DNA of 64,000 bases from assembly GCF_010120715.1 (NCBI RefSeq), contig NZ_CP047591.1:3038001-3102000 (forward strand), in the 5' to 3' direction. The translations under genes and the position numbers were made by a program. Every line of letters starts with the position of its first letter. Position 1 is the stretch's first letter. Positions 37,811 to 47,739 of this stretch are shown one piece after another. This DNA is from Aminipila terrae. GTDB lineage: Bacteria; Bacillota; Clostridia; Peptostreptococcales; Anaerovoracaceae. A model generated the notes under the pieces. The model saw only the letters and a program-made list of their open reading frames with translations. It was not told the origin of the DNA and made no database searches.

Positions 37811-37845
37811 GAACGCTTGTTCTCTGGTTAGATGTTTGATATAAT
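37811..37845 (+). promoter_or_regulatory. SOS (LexA/DinR)-type promoter
   Basis: GAAC-GCTT-GTTC (37811-37822) matches the Gram-positive LexA core GAAC-N4-GTTC. Its right half supplies a -35 (TTGTTC, 37817-37822), followed after exactly 17 bp by TATAAT (37840-37845). Repressor binding would cover the -35. It precedes a decayed short frame (about 37880-38060, with SERVYFTYYKSDEPKDIIKN) and the polymerase gene. Confidence 0.75.
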
Positions 37846-38121
37846 CATACTAGTTAAAATAGGAATGATAAGTTGTAATGTACTTTCAGAGGATTATCAG
37901 AGCGAGTTTATTTCACTTACTATAAAAGTGATGAACCTAAGGATATCATAAAAAATCAGATGAGAAGTAAAGAAACAATTGAATTTCTAAGCCCTTAGAA
38001 GCAACATAATGCAAGATTTAAAGGGATTGGAATTCTTTAGAAGGCAAGCGGATTTAAATGCTTTCACATAAAGAACTAAATTTAAATAAATAAATTTTAA
38101 GGAGGCGACCGGAGAATAAAT

Positions 38122-39644
38122 ATGAAGAACAGAATTTATTTTGCAATCGATTTAAAATCATTCTATGCTTCAGTCGAGTGTATGGAACGAGGACTTGATC
38201 CGCTGACCACAAACCTTGTTGTTGCTGACGCAAGTCGAACTGAAAAAACCATTTGCCTCGCCGTATCCCCTCTCTAAAAGCACATGGTATTCCCGGTAGA
38301 CCCAGGCTGTTTGAGGTGGTGCAGAAGATTAAGGAAATAAATGCGGCACGGCAAAATAAGGCAACAGGACGAGCTTTTTCTGGTGTTTCCTTCAGCGATA
38401 CTGAATTGAAATCCTCACCGGGTATTGCGCTAGACTATATTATTGCTCCGCCTAGAATGGCGCTTTATTTAGCGTACAGCACCCGGATTTACAATATATA
38501 CTTGAAATACATTGCGCCCGAAGATATCCATGTCTACTCCATTGATGAGGTATTCATTGATGCTACAGATTATCTGAGCACTTACAATCTTTCGGCTCGT
38601 GAACTTGCCACAAAAATGATTCTGGATGTACTTAAAACAACTGGCATTACAGCATCGGGGGGAATAGGCACAAACTTGTACCTTTCCAAGGTAGCTATGG
38701 ATATTCAGGCAAAGCATATTCCGGTGGATCAAAACGGTGTGCAGATTGCTGAATTGGATGAAATGAGCTATCGTTGCTTGCTGTGGTCGCATCGACCTCT
38801 AACCGACTTTTGGCGTGTTGGTAAAGGGTATGCCAAAAAGCTTGAGAAACAAGGTCTCTTTACTATGGGAGATATTGCAAGATGCTCTCTCGGTAATCCT
38901 AGCGATTATTACAATGAAGATTTACTATACAAGCTATTCGGCATCAATGCGGAGCTATTAATTGACCATGCGTGGGGTTGGGAGCCATGCACAATTGCCG
39001 ATATTAAAGCCTATAAGCCAAGTACAAACAGCATTGGATCTGGGCAGGTACTTCAATGCGCCTATCCTTTTGACAAAGCGAAGCTAATCATGCGAGAAAT
39101 GACAGATTTACTGGTACTTGATTTGGTGGACAAAAGGCTTGTGACCGACCAACTAGTTTTGACGGTTGGATATGATATTGAAAATCTGACAGACCTGAAG
39201 ATAAAGGAATTATATAGTGGGCCAATCACTATAGACCATTACGGACGTTATGTTCCGAAAGCTGCCCATGGTACGGTAAATCTTGGCAGGCAGACCTCCT
39301 CGACCAAGCTTATTATAGATGCCGTCATAGAACTGTTTGAGCGCATTGTTAACAAAAATCTTTTGATCAGGAGAGTTAATATCGCAGCGAATCATATTAT
39401 TGATGAGAGAAGCATTCAAAAGAATGATAGCTTTGAACAGCTTGACTTCTTTACTGATTATGTGGCTTTACAAGCAAAAAAAGAGAAAGAAGAAGCCGAG
39501 TTTAACCAAGAAAAAAAGATGCAAAAAGCTTTGCTCGAGATAAAGAGGAAATACGGCAAAAACGCAGTTCTAAAGGGGATGAATCTTGAGGAAGGTGCTA
39601 CTACATTAAACCGGAATAAGCAGATTGGAGGGCACAAGGCATGA
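38122..39644 (+). pseudogene. Y-family DNA polymerase (UvrX/UmuC-like), single frameshift
   Basis: ATG at 38122 after GGAGGCG. Reads KNRIYFAIDLKSFYASVECM with the first catalytic Asp. After LAVSP a missing base (about 38270, in CCCCTCTCT) shifts the frame, and the remaining 463 residues are open from 38253. That part has the palm motif YSIDEVFID, helix-hairpin-helix and little-finger regions. The full length would be about 507 aa, as in the Firmicutes UvrX/YqjW group, which perform SOS-induced translesion synthesis. The one-base lesion separates the first catalytic Asp from the rest. It may be genuine or a sequencing error. Confidence 0.85.
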
Positions 39645-40060
39645 CAAGGACATATGACGATATTATACATCTACCGCATCATGTTTCTACTACACACCCT
39701 CATATGGCAGTCAGTGACCGGGCAGCTCAGTTTTCTCCCTTCGCCGCCTTAACTGGCTATGATGCAGCAATCAAAGAAACTGCAAGACTGACTGATGAGA
39801 GAGTTGCCATAGACGAATATATGAAAGATGTTTTGAACAATAAGTTACGGATTATCTTAGATCGGATTAAAGAACATACCCAAATCGCAATCACTTACTT
39901 TCAGCCGGATGAAAAGAAGAATGGCGGATCCTATGTTACCACTTCTGGTACGGTTAAAAAGATAAATGAATATGAAAGGATTGTCGTTATGACCGATGAT
40001 ACAGAGATCCCTATTGATGAAATAAGCAGCATAGATGGGAATATATTTGAAAATATGTAG
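39641..40060 (+). CDS. YolD-like protein
   Basis: 139 aa, start overlapping the polymerase stop (ATGA). Contains DRAAQFSPFAALTGYDAAI and a C-terminal beta-rich part (YVTTSGTVKKINEYERIVVM), the usual layout of YolD-like proteins. These are partners of UvrX-type polymerases in Firmicutes SOS operons and are thought to act like UmuD. Presumably controlled from the SOS promoter at 37.8 kb. Confidence 0.88.
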   Translation: MTRTYDDIIHLPHHVSTTHPHMAVSDRAAQFSPFAALTGYDAAIKETARLTDERVAIDEYMKDVLNNKLRIILDRIKEHTQIAITYFQPDEKKNGGSYVTTSGTVKKINEYERIVVMTDDTEIPIDEISSIDGNIFENM

Positions 40061-40108
40061 TAATTGCTGATAACTACTTTCAAAACAATATGAAGCATAA
40101 TTCTTAGA

Positions 40109-40187
40109 AACGTGTTGTACTGTTTTGAATATGAAGAACGTAGAACATTCTTATATTTCAATATTTTTAACGTGTTGTACTGTTCAA
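40109..40187. repeat. 16-bp direct repeat, 60 bp apart
   Basis: AACGTGTTGTACTGTT occurs identically at 40109-40124 and 40169-40184. The second copy extends to a hairpin, GTGTTG-TACTGTT-CAACAC (40171-40189). It lies in the gene-free stretch 40061-40371, ahead of the PucR gene. Possibly a recombination or regulatory site. Confidence 0.7.
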
Positions 40188-40371
40188 CACTAAAGATAAG
40201 CTGTATAAGATGTAGAAGAGAAAAATCAAGACCTTAATTAAGAAATAGAAAAATATATTACAGAAGAAATAGCAGATTTGGTATAATACACTTTAGTATA
40301 TTAATTAAAAGGTGTATACCACCTAATGTTAAATAATAAGTCCTCAATTATACATAGTAGGAGATTAAGTT

Positions 40372-41535
40372 ATGTCAATATATGTTAAAGACTTGTTTCA
40401 ACTGGATATTTTTAAAAAATTTAAAATCGTTGCTGGTCAAAAGGGGCTAAATCGCAGGCTTGAAGCAGCTCAGGTATTAGATTTCGAGTTTGTTGATGAT
40501 TATAAAGATAAAAGAGCCATCATGTTTGATAAAAATAGCTTTGTGCTAAGCAGTCTTCTGTTTGCAAAGGGCGACGAGACAATTTTAATGGAGGCTATGA
40601 AAAATTTGGTAGACTTCGGCATTAGTGCTTTTGCCTACAAAAATGTCATCTATAAACAGTTGCCAAAAGAAATTATTGACTTCGCCGATAATAATAATTT
40701 ACCCATTTTAGAATTTCAAGATGAAGATGCCTATTTTGAAGATATTATTTTTAGCATAATGAATCTGTTAAAGGCAGACTCTAATATTAGTTTAATTGAA
40801 GAAAAAATAAAAGAAATCATCAATCAAGAACTTTCCAAGGAAGAAATAGAATCCAGAATTGATGCAATGAATCCTAATTTACAAAATAAAATACAAACAT
40901 TTTATGTAGAAATAGGAGATGAGAAGAAAGTAATGAATTTACTTTTATCCTTTAATCCGCCGGAGAAGCTAGAGAGCAGATGTATTTTTTCAAAATACAA
41001 GAAGGATATTTTATTTATATTTTCTACAGATAAAGAAGATAGAAATTTACAGCATAAACTGGAGGATACACTATTTTATCTGGGATTAAAAAAAGATGAT
41101 TTTAAAATTGCAATGAGTGAGGTCCATGAAGACAGAAGCAAAATAAAGATGGCTCTGGAAGAAGCTGTGCAGGCTGCAATTGTTGGTAAAATTGAAAATA
41201 AAAAGGTAATAAAGTATGAAGAAATCGGAATCTATCAAATTCTATTGCCTGAAATAAAATCCACATATCTGCAAAAATATATGAAAAGGTATTTAAATTC
41301 AATATTAAATATAAATGAAGGGGAAAGTGATTTAATTAAGACTGCGGTACAATATGTTTTGGCCGGGGGAGATTTAAATGCAGCATCAAATCGTTTGTTT
41401 TGCCATAAAAATACGGTGCGCTACAGAGTAAATAAGATACATGAATTAATTGATCCCCAAAGTAATAAAATGGAGTTTTTTGAACATTTAGATGTAGCTA
41501 TAAAGATTTATTTACTTAATGAATATATGAATTAA
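40372..41535 (+). CDS. PucR-family transcriptional regulator, copy 1
   Basis: 387 aa. N-terminal PucR domain (LKDLFQLDIFKKFKIVAGQK-like opening, VLSSLLFAKGDE), a middle domain, and the C-terminal PucR helix-turn-helix AGGDLNAASNRLFCHKNTVR followed by YRVNKIHEL. PucR regulators respond to metabolites such as purines or amino acids and often control the adjacent catabolic genes. It lies just ahead of an ornithine-cyclodeaminase-like gene and an aminotransferase, separated by a terminator, so it probably controls them in trans. Homologous to the divergent regulator at 44024. Confidence 0.88.
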   Translation: MSIYVKDLFQLDIFKKFKIVAGQKGLNRRLEAAQVLDFEFVDDYKDKRAIMFDKNSFVLSSLLFAKGDETILMEAMKNLVDFGISAFAYKNVIYKQLPKEIIDFADNNNLPILEFQDEDAYFEDIIFSIMNLLKADSNISLIEEKIKEIINQELSKEEIESRIDAMNPNLQNKIQTFYVEIGDEKKVMNLLLSFNPPEKLESRCIFSKYKKDILFIFSTDKEDRNLQHKLEDTLFYLGLKKDDFKIAMSEVHEDRSKIKMALEEAVQAAIVGKIENKKVIKYEEIGIYQILLPEIKSTYLQKYMKRYLNSILNINEGESDLIKTAVQYVLAGGDLNAASNRLFCHKNTVRYRVNKIHELIDPQSNKMEFFEHLDVAIKIYLLNEYMN

Positions 41536-41546
41536 AAAAGTAAAAG

Positions 41547-41575
41547 ACAAAGCTTTTAAGGGCTTTGTTTTTTTG
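41547..41575 (+). terminator. intrinsic terminator after PucR copy 1
   Basis: ACAAAGC (41547-41553) pairs with GCTTTGT (41562-41568), followed by a run of seven T. Confidence 0.88.
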
Positions 41576-41707
41576 TTAATTATATTAATGATATTTTATT
41601 CATTGTATATTATACAAAAAAATGGACGCAGGTTTGTACAGCAGTTTAATGAAATAGAGAAATTATTAAACTATACTAAAATAAAAATACCGAAAGGTGG
41701 AATGAGT

Positions 41708-42727
41708 ATGTTTAAGTTGAAAGTTTTATGTAAGGAAGAAACAGAGCAAATACTTGCAATGAATGCGGTTATTGATAAAGTGCAAGAAGTATATAAACAA
41801 AAAGCATTAGGAGAAACAGAGGTATTCCCACTTATTTTTCATGAGTTTACTCCCGGTGTTGCAGACATGGACATTAAATCAGGATGGTTAAAAGGCAGCG
41901 GCTTGTTTGGCTTGAAAGTAGTGTCCTGGTTCGGTGAGAATGTCAATAAACAAATACCTGCTCTGATAGGGACTGTTCTAGTATTTGATGATAATACTGG
42001 GGCACCAATTGGAATTCTGGATGGTTCATATATTACTGGAATTCGTACGGGAGCAGCGGGTGCTTTAGGGGCTAAATACTTGGCAAGAACTAATTCAGAA
42101 AAATTATTGCTGGTGGGAGCAGGGCATGTAGCGGCTTTTCAAATTGCAGCTATGTTAACGTTATTTCCAGATATAACGGAAGTAATGGTTTATGATGCTC
42201 TTGACTACACTTCTGCTGAGGCTTTTGTAAATAATATTAAGACAGAATTTTTAAACAAACTTGGAATAACCTATAATAAAGATTTGGAATTTAAAGCAGT
42301 TAAAGATATAAAAAGCGCTACTGAAAAAAGTGATATTATCATAACTGTAACACCGGCCAGAGAGCCCCTCATAATGGCTGAATGGGTAAAACCAGGGACA
42401 CATTTTAGTTGTATTGGTGCAGATATGGCTGGGAAAGAAGAAATTGATCCGCAAATACTTAAGAGAGCAAGGATTTTTGTTGATGATGTAAATCAGTGCA
42501 TAAATGTGGGAGAAATAGAAATTCCCATTAAAAAGAATATCATCACAAAAGAAGATATTGCAGGTGAAATTGGTGAGATTATAGCAGGCATAACAAAGGG
42601 AAGAGAGAATGAGGAACAAATTACAGTATTTGACGCAACAGGAACGGCTTTGCTTGATTTGATAACTGCAAAACTAGCATTTGAAGAAGCAGAAAAAAAG
42701 AATATAGGAACGACTGTAAATTTATAG
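41708..42727 (+). CDS. ornithine cyclodeaminase/mu-crystallin family enzyme, copy 1
   Basis: 339 aa from ATG 41708, about seven bases after AAAGGTGG; an ATG at 41702 is too close. Typical segments: DIKSGWLKGSGLFGLKVVSW (substrate loop), ITGIRTGAAGALGAKYLART, the NAD-binding GAGHVAAFQ, and FSCIGADMAGKEEIDP. The family includes ornithine cyclodeaminase, alanine dehydrogenase and imine reductases. With a linked aminotransferase it probably handles a basic or cyclic amino acid; the substrate cannot be read from the sequence. In operon with the aminotransferase 22 bases downstream. Confidence 0.85.
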   Translation: MFKLKVLCKEETEQILAMNAVIDKVQEVYKQKALGETEVFPLIFHEFTPGVADMDIKSGWLKGSGLFGLKVVSWFGENVNKQIPALIGTVLVFDDNTGAPIGILDGSYITGIRTGAAGALGAKYLARTNSEKLLLVGAGHVAAFQIAAMLTLFPDITEVMVYDALDYTSAEAFVNNIKTEFLNKLGITYNKDLEFKAVKDIKSATEKSDIIITVTPAREPLIMAEWVKPGTHFSCIGADMAGKEEIDPQILKRARIFVDDVNQCINVGEIEIPIKKNIITKEDIAGEIGEIIAGITKGRENEEQITVFDATGTALLDLITAKLAFEEAEKKNIGTTVNL

Positions 42728-42749
42728 ATACAATTATGGAGGATTAAAA

Positions 42750-43871
42750 ATGAAGATTAGAAATTTTAAAGTTGAACAATGGATGAATGAATATGAAGAG
42801 GATGCAGTGTATAATTTAGGAGAAACCTGCATTGATTCTATGACTTTAAGAGAACTATTGGAATTATCAGGGAAGAATCCGGAGGAGTTTTTAGTATCTT
42901 TGGGGGATGAAAGAATGACTTACGGATACATAGAAGGTTCACCTGAACTATTAAAAGGTATTGCAGGTTTATATGAAAATATTCAGCCTAATAATGTGAT
43001 ACCCACTCATGGGGCTATAGGCGCTAATCATCAAGTCATTATTTCCTTAATTGAACCAAAAGATAATATGGTATCTGTCATGCCGACTTATCAGCAGCAT
43101 TATTCTATACCTGAGTCCATTGGTGCAGAAGTAAGACCCTTACAGCTTACTTTAGAAAACAATTTTCTGCCGGATTTAGATGTATTAAGAAGCCTAGTTG
43201 ATAAAAATACAAAAATGATAACAATAAATAACCCTAATAATCCCTCTGGATCATGGATTCCTTTGGAGATCATGAAAGAGATAATAAAAATTGCGGAAAA
43301 TGTGGGAGCATATATTCTATCAGACGAAGTATATAGGGGTATATCAGAAGATGACAGTTATATGCCTTCCATAGTAGATCTTTATGATAAAGGAATCTCT
43401 GTAAGCAGTATGTCAAAAGTTTTTTCACTTGCCGGTTTAAGACTTGGATGGATTGTATCAAAAGATCCAGAAGTACTTCAGGCATGTAAAATCAGACGGG
43501 ATTATGATACTATAAGCTGTGGAAGGTTAGATGACCTGTTTGCAGGGATTGCACTTTCCAATAAGGATAAAATATTTGATCGAAACAGAAAAATACTTAA
43601 TCACAATAGAGAAATACTTGATAAGTGGGTAAATGAGACAGAAGAAGTTCACTATATTAAGCCAGTAGCAGGAACAACGGCTCTTGTTTACTATAAGAAG
43701 AACATTCCTTCTTATGATTTGTGTGTACGATTAATTAAGGAAAAGGGACTATTATTTACTCCGGGTTCTTGCTTTGAATTAGAAGGTTGTGTGCGAATTG
43801 GATATGCATTTGATTCAAAGACTTTAAAAGAAGGTCTGGATAAATTTACGGAATTCCTGAAAGAGATTTAA
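42750..43871 (+). CDS. PLP-dependent class I/II aminotransferase, copy 1
   Basis: 373 aa fold-type I enzyme. Seen: the phosphate-binding start THGAIGANHQVI, aromatic stacking in PTYQQHYSIPESIG, NNPNNPSGSW, ILSDEVYRG (Asp binding the pyridine nitrogen), and SMSKVFSLAGLRLGW with the Schiff-base Lys. Ribosome site TGGAGG. Shares an operon with the cyclodeaminase-like gene. Together they probably move amino groups and cyclise or reduce an amino acid in a catabolic route. Paralogous to the enzyme at 45515. Confidence 0.88.
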   Translation: MKIRNFKVEQWMNEYEEDAVYNLGETCIDSMTLRELLELSGKNPEEFLVSLGDERMTYGYIEGSPELLKGIAGLYENIQPNNVIPTHGAIGANHQVIISLIEPKDNMVSVMPTYQQHYSIPESIGAEVRPLQLTLENNFLPDLDVLRSLVDKNTKMITINNPNNPSGSWIPLEIMKEIIKIAENVGAYILSDEVYRGISEDDSYMPSIVDLYDKGISVSSMSKVFSLAGLRLGWIVSKDPEVLQACKIRRDYDTISCGRLDDLFAGIALSNKDKIFDRNRKILNHNREILDKWVNETEEVHYIKPVAGTTALVYYKKNIPSYDLCVRLIKEKGLLFTPGSCFELEGCVRIGYAFDSKTLKEGLDKFTEFLKEI

Positions 43872-43954
43872 TTTTGGCTGGGCACAAGCTTTCTGTCGGC
43901 AAAAACATATCAGACATAAAGTACAGTCTTTGTTTGATTGGTTTGATTATTACA

Positions 43955-43990
43955 AAAACAAAAGAGACCTTCCAAGGTCTCTTTTGTTTT
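43955..43990. terminator. bidirectional terminator
   Basis: Perfect 17-bp inverted repeat AAAACAAAAGAGACCTT (43955-43971) and its complement (43974-43990), A-rich on one side and T-rich on the other. It sits between the convergent aminotransferase and PucR genes and should stop both. Confidence 0.92.
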
Positions 43991-44023
43991 GCAATTAATA
44001 ATTATATTTTAGAATGAAGCAGA

Positions 44024-45205
44024 TTAAAAGCTTAAAAGCAGATTTCTGCATATATCAATTTGTACTGCAATGGTAAGTTGTTCCATTTGTTTTGGAATTT
44101 TATAGCTAAGATTTGTAATAGAACTTATTTTATCTAATCGATACCGGATTGTATTTACATGCTGTGCCAGCATTTTAGCAGTTGCACTAAAATCAAAACT
44201 AGAATCCACGTAGGCATTTAATGTTTCCATAAGGCATGAATTATTTTCAATATCATAAGTTTTAACAGGGTCCAGGGTGGATTCACAGAACTTCTTCATT
44301 TCATTGGTTTTACAAAGAGAAAAGATAAGTTTATAAGTACCTAAATCCACAAACCTTCTGTAAGAATATAAATCAGAACGGTTCATAAGAGCAGCATACA
44401 TACTTTCTTTTAAACAATCTGCAAATTCGTTTAATGTAAAATGAACATCGCTGATACCAATTGCAGATTTATTATCTGGAAATAAGGTATTGAGGATATA
44501 TTGAATGTTTTCATCCTTGTACTCTGTTGTAATCTGCTCTGAAGAACAGATGTAAAAGATACCCCGATTATGAAAAAGCAGGCGGTTTGAAGGACGATAT
44601 AGTTTACTCTGAGTATATTGGCGAGAATACTTTATAAATTGCAGCCTGTCGAAAAAATCTCCACATTCAAGATAAATTGCAAAATACTGTTCTTCAAAAG
44701 AGGGATTTATCAGATTTACGTGGTACTTCGTTGAGGTTTCAGAAAGATCCTGATTGAGTAAAATATCAATCTCGTGGATCGAAAAATCAGTTTCTTTTAG
44801 CTGTTCAATATGTCTGTTGACGTTATATATTACATCTTCGAAAAATATATGTTGCGTAGTGGTAATAAGGATTGGGAAATTCTTGGAATCCGCATACCTT
44901 AAGGCAGTTTCAGGTATTTGAAGATGAAAGACGTTTTTAATGAGGAGACCACTTGCTCCTTTTGCAATTAAATGTTTAACAGCATCGTTGATTAAAAAAG
45001 GGTTGTCTTTTGTATAAAGAAATGTGGTCATTACAAATTGATATTCATGAAAATTGGTATGAAAATATTTGTTCTTTAGTTCAGATACAAGCTCATAATC
45101 CAATATGCCAGCAGAGGCAATTTCTCTGGATAAACCACCACTTCCAGCAATGAGTGTTACGTCAGGCTGAAATGAATTCATTAAATCTGAAACAGTATAA
45201 AACAT
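44024..45205 (-). CDS. PucR-family transcriptional regulator, copy 2
   Basis: 393 aa with the same layout as the regulator at 40372: N-terminal PucR domain (SDLMNSFQPDVTLIAGSGGL opening), variable middle, and C-terminal helix-turn-helix FDFSATAKMLAQHVNTIRYR. Transcribed away from the second aminotransferase/cyclodeaminase set, which starts about 310 bases off on the other strand. The divergent placement is the standard one for a regulator of that set. Confidence 0.88.
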   Translation of the reverse strand: MFYTVSDLMNSFQPDVTLIAGSGGLSREIASAGILDYELVSELKNKYFHTNFHEYQFVMTTFLYTKDNPFLINDAVKHLIAKGASGLLIKNVFHLQIPETALRYADSKNFPILITTTQHIFFEDVIYNVNRHIEQLKETDFSIHEIDILLNQDLSETSTKYHVNLINPSFEEQYFAIYLECGDFFDRLQFIKYSRQYTQSKLYRPSNRLLFHNRGIFYICSSEQITTEYKDENIQYILNTLFPDNKSAIGISDVHFTLNEFADCLKESMYAALMNRSDLYSYRRFVDLGTYKLIFSLCKTNEMKKFCESTLDPVKTYDIENNSCLMETLNAYVDSSFDFSATAKMLAQHVNTIRYRLDKISSITNLSYKIPKQMEQLTIAVQIDICRNLLLSF

Positions 45206-45514
45206 ATTACCCCTATGGCCTACTAAATAATTGTAGAATTATACAAATTAAAATTTCAATAGAATACTGAAATATAGCGGATTGTATTATAATTGTAAAA
45301 TTATTTTTCTAAAAAAACAAGACTGGTAATAGATATATACAAAAATAATTAGTAATTTTTATATATTAGTACAAAAGTATCCCCCTTTAAAGAAGTAAAT
45401 AGGACAAATATAATAAAGTAAAAGCATGTGCAATCAATTTCCAATAGTAAACACTTGTGACACGCCCTGATAATTAGGAATTTACACAGGGAATATAGTA
45501 AAGGAGAGAAAATT
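45206..45514. promoter_or_regulatory. divergent control region between PucR copy 2 and aminotransferase copy 2
   Basis: About 310 very AT-rich bases. An imperfect dyad around 45328-45368 (TATATACAAAAAT with ATTTTTATATATTA) is the best operator candidate. Clear promoters could not be singled out amid the AT-richness. Confidence 0.4.
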
Positions 45515-46636
45515 ATGAGAATAAGTGATTTTAAGGTTGAAAGATGGCTAAATCCAAGATGCAACGGGGTTCCACATAACCTTGGATCCAGCTGTGTTAA
45601 TGCACTGACGGTAAAAGAGTTTGCTGAACTTACGGGTCAGAAGTCTGAAGATCTATTAAATTCCATAGAAAATCTTGATCTCCATTATGGTGATTTTCAG
45701 GGTTTATTTAGACTGAAAAAAGCTATTAGCAAATTGTATAAAAATATAAACCCAGAGTTAATTCTTACTTCACATGGGGGTACGGGAGCAAACACAATGG
45801 TAATGTCGGCTTTTGCAGAACCTGGCAAAAATGTTGTGGTGATAACACCAAATTACCAGCAACATTATGCTTTTCCTAAATCAATTGGAGTTGAGGTAAG
45901 AGAGCTGCGAATGACAAAAGAAGATGGATGGCTTCCTGATCTTACGCGATTAAAAATGTTAGTAGATAAAAATACTTGTATGATAACAATGGCTAATCCT
46001 TGTAATCCTACCGGCACCTATTGTGGGGAATCCATACTACGAGAGATTGTAAGAATTGCAGATAGCGTGGGTGCGTACATTCTCTGTGATGAAATTTATC
46101 GTGGTCTGGATAATTTCTATATGCCTTCCATTGTGGATTTGTATGATAAAGGCATTTGCACCAGCAGCATGTCCAAAGTCTTTTCCATGGCAGGAACTCG
46201 TGTGGGATGGGTTGTAACCAATAGGAGAGAGGATTATGAAGTTTTGGAGAACTGGCGCTCCTATAATACCATTTGCGAGGGTGTTTTCGACGAGATGATT
46301 GCTGCAATCTGTCTGGAGAATAAAGATAAAATCTTAGAGAGAAGCAGAAACATTGTAAATGAGAATCGTAAAATTGTGAATGAATGGATGAAAGTTCAGC
46401 CGCATCTTAAGATTTATGGAGACAGCCATTCATCCATATCATTTGTAAATTATGATTATGATATAAGCAGTAAAGAATTTGGTGAAAAGGCATATGAAGC
46501 AGGAATACTGGTGTGTCATGGCGAATGCTTCGAAGAAGAAAAAGGCTTTAGACTTGGATATGGATGGGATAAACCAGAAGCCTTAAAAAACAGTCTTGAA
46601 GCTTTTGGTAATTTTCTTAAAACTTTAAGCGATTAA
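45515..46636 (+). CDS. PLP-dependent aminotransferase, copy 2
   Basis: 373 aa, the same length as its paralogue at 42750 and alignable throughout: THGGTGANTMVM-like start of the cofactor site, PNYQQHYAFPKSIG, NPCNPTGTY, ILCDEIYRG and SMSKVFSMAGTRVGW with the catalytic Lys. Ribosome site AAGGAGAG. Here the aminotransferase comes first and the cyclodeaminase-like gene second, the reverse of set 1. Differences near the substrate loop suggest a different but related substrate. Confidence 0.88.
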   Translation: MRISDFKVERWLNPRCNGVPHNLGSSCVNALTVKEFAELTGQKSEDLLNSIENLDLHYGDFQGLFRLKKAISKLYKNINPELILTSHGGTGANTMVMSAFAEPGKNVVVITPNYQQHYAFPKSIGVEVRELRMTKEDGWLPDLTRLKMLVDKNTCMITMANPCNPTGTYCGESILREIVRIADSVGAYILCDEIYRGLDNFYMPSIVDLYDKGICTSSMSKVFSMAGTRVGWVVTNRREDYEVLENWRSYNTICEGVFDEMIAAICLENKDKILERSRNIVNENRKIVNEWMKVQPHLKIYGDSHSSISFVNYDYDISSKEFGEKAYEAGILVCHGECFEEEKGFRLGYGWDKPEALKNSLEAFGNFLKTLSD

Positions 46637-46649
46637 GGGGGAAAAGCTT

Positions 46650-47663
46650 ATGGAAGTAACGATTTTGGGGCGTAAAGATTTAGAGAAGACAATAGAAATG
46701 CCCAAAGTAATTGAAAAAGTAATGGAAGCATATAAATCAAAATCCAATGGGAAGACCACAGTCTGGCCCTTGTATCTTATGATTTTGTAGACCAACAGGC
46801 TGTAATGGATATACGGTCTGGATGTGACTTTGATGAAAGTGTGCATGGATTAAAAATGCTTAACAATTTTCCTCTGAATAAGGAAAAAATATACCCACCT
46901 TTAATGGTATGCTGATGATTTTTGATTCTAAAACAGGGACCCCCTTGGAGTAATGGATGCAGCATATATTACTTGTATGCGTACAGGGGCAGCAGGGGCT
47001 ATTGGAGCAAAAACACTAGCCAGGAGAGATTCAAGGAATCTATTTATACTGGGTGCGGGAAAGCAGACCATATATCAGATTGCAGCCACACTTATTTTGC
47101 TTCCTCAAATAAATAAAGTCTTTATTGCAGATCCAATTGATTATACAAATGCAGAAAAATTATCCCAAAGAATACAAGCCGATCTGGCAACGAATTTTGG
47201 AATTGAGAGAGCATACAGCATAGATTTTCAACCTGTTACAAATATGGAAGACTCCGTTGGTGAAAGCGATGTAATTATTACGGTTACTCCTTCCCGGTTG
47301 CCTATCATAAAAAAAGAATGGGTAAAGCCTGGAACTCATTTTAGTTGCATTGGTGCTGATATGGAAGGCAAGGAAGAAATAGATCCTGAAATTTTTCTGG
47401 GAGCAAAGGTCTTTGCTGACGATAAAGATCAGTGTATGAGAGTAGGAGAGATGGAAATACCTATTAAGCAGGAAAAAATTTCACCGGATGATGTTAAAGG
47501 AGAAATTGGCGATGTACTAACAGGAAAGATTTCAGGAAGAGAGTCTGACAGTGACATTACCATATTTGATGCAACTGGACTGGCAATCCTTGACTTAGTA
47601 ACAGGGAAAGTGGCAATTGAATCTGCCAGGGCAAAAGGCCTCGGAATTAGAGCAGAAATATAA
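46650..47663 (+). pseudogene. ornithine cyclodeaminase-like gene, copy 2, frameshifted
   Basis: ATG 46650 (AAGGGGG site) reads EVTILGRKDLEKTIEMPKVI up to about 46770, then the frame shifts (SYDFVDQQAVMDIRSGCDFD). It shifts again near 46910 and finally stays open to 47663 (MDAAYITCMRTGAAGAIGAK, GAGKQTIYQ, FSCIGADMEGKEEIDP). Compared with copy 1 all regions are present, so only two or more small indels separate it from an intact gene. Dead or mis-sequenced. Confidence 0.85.
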
Positions 47664-47739
47664 TGTCAAGTAATAAATAAAATTGGAACCGGATTATGGG
47701 CATAAGTTGTGATTGCTATTAGAAATAGGAGGGAAGTAA

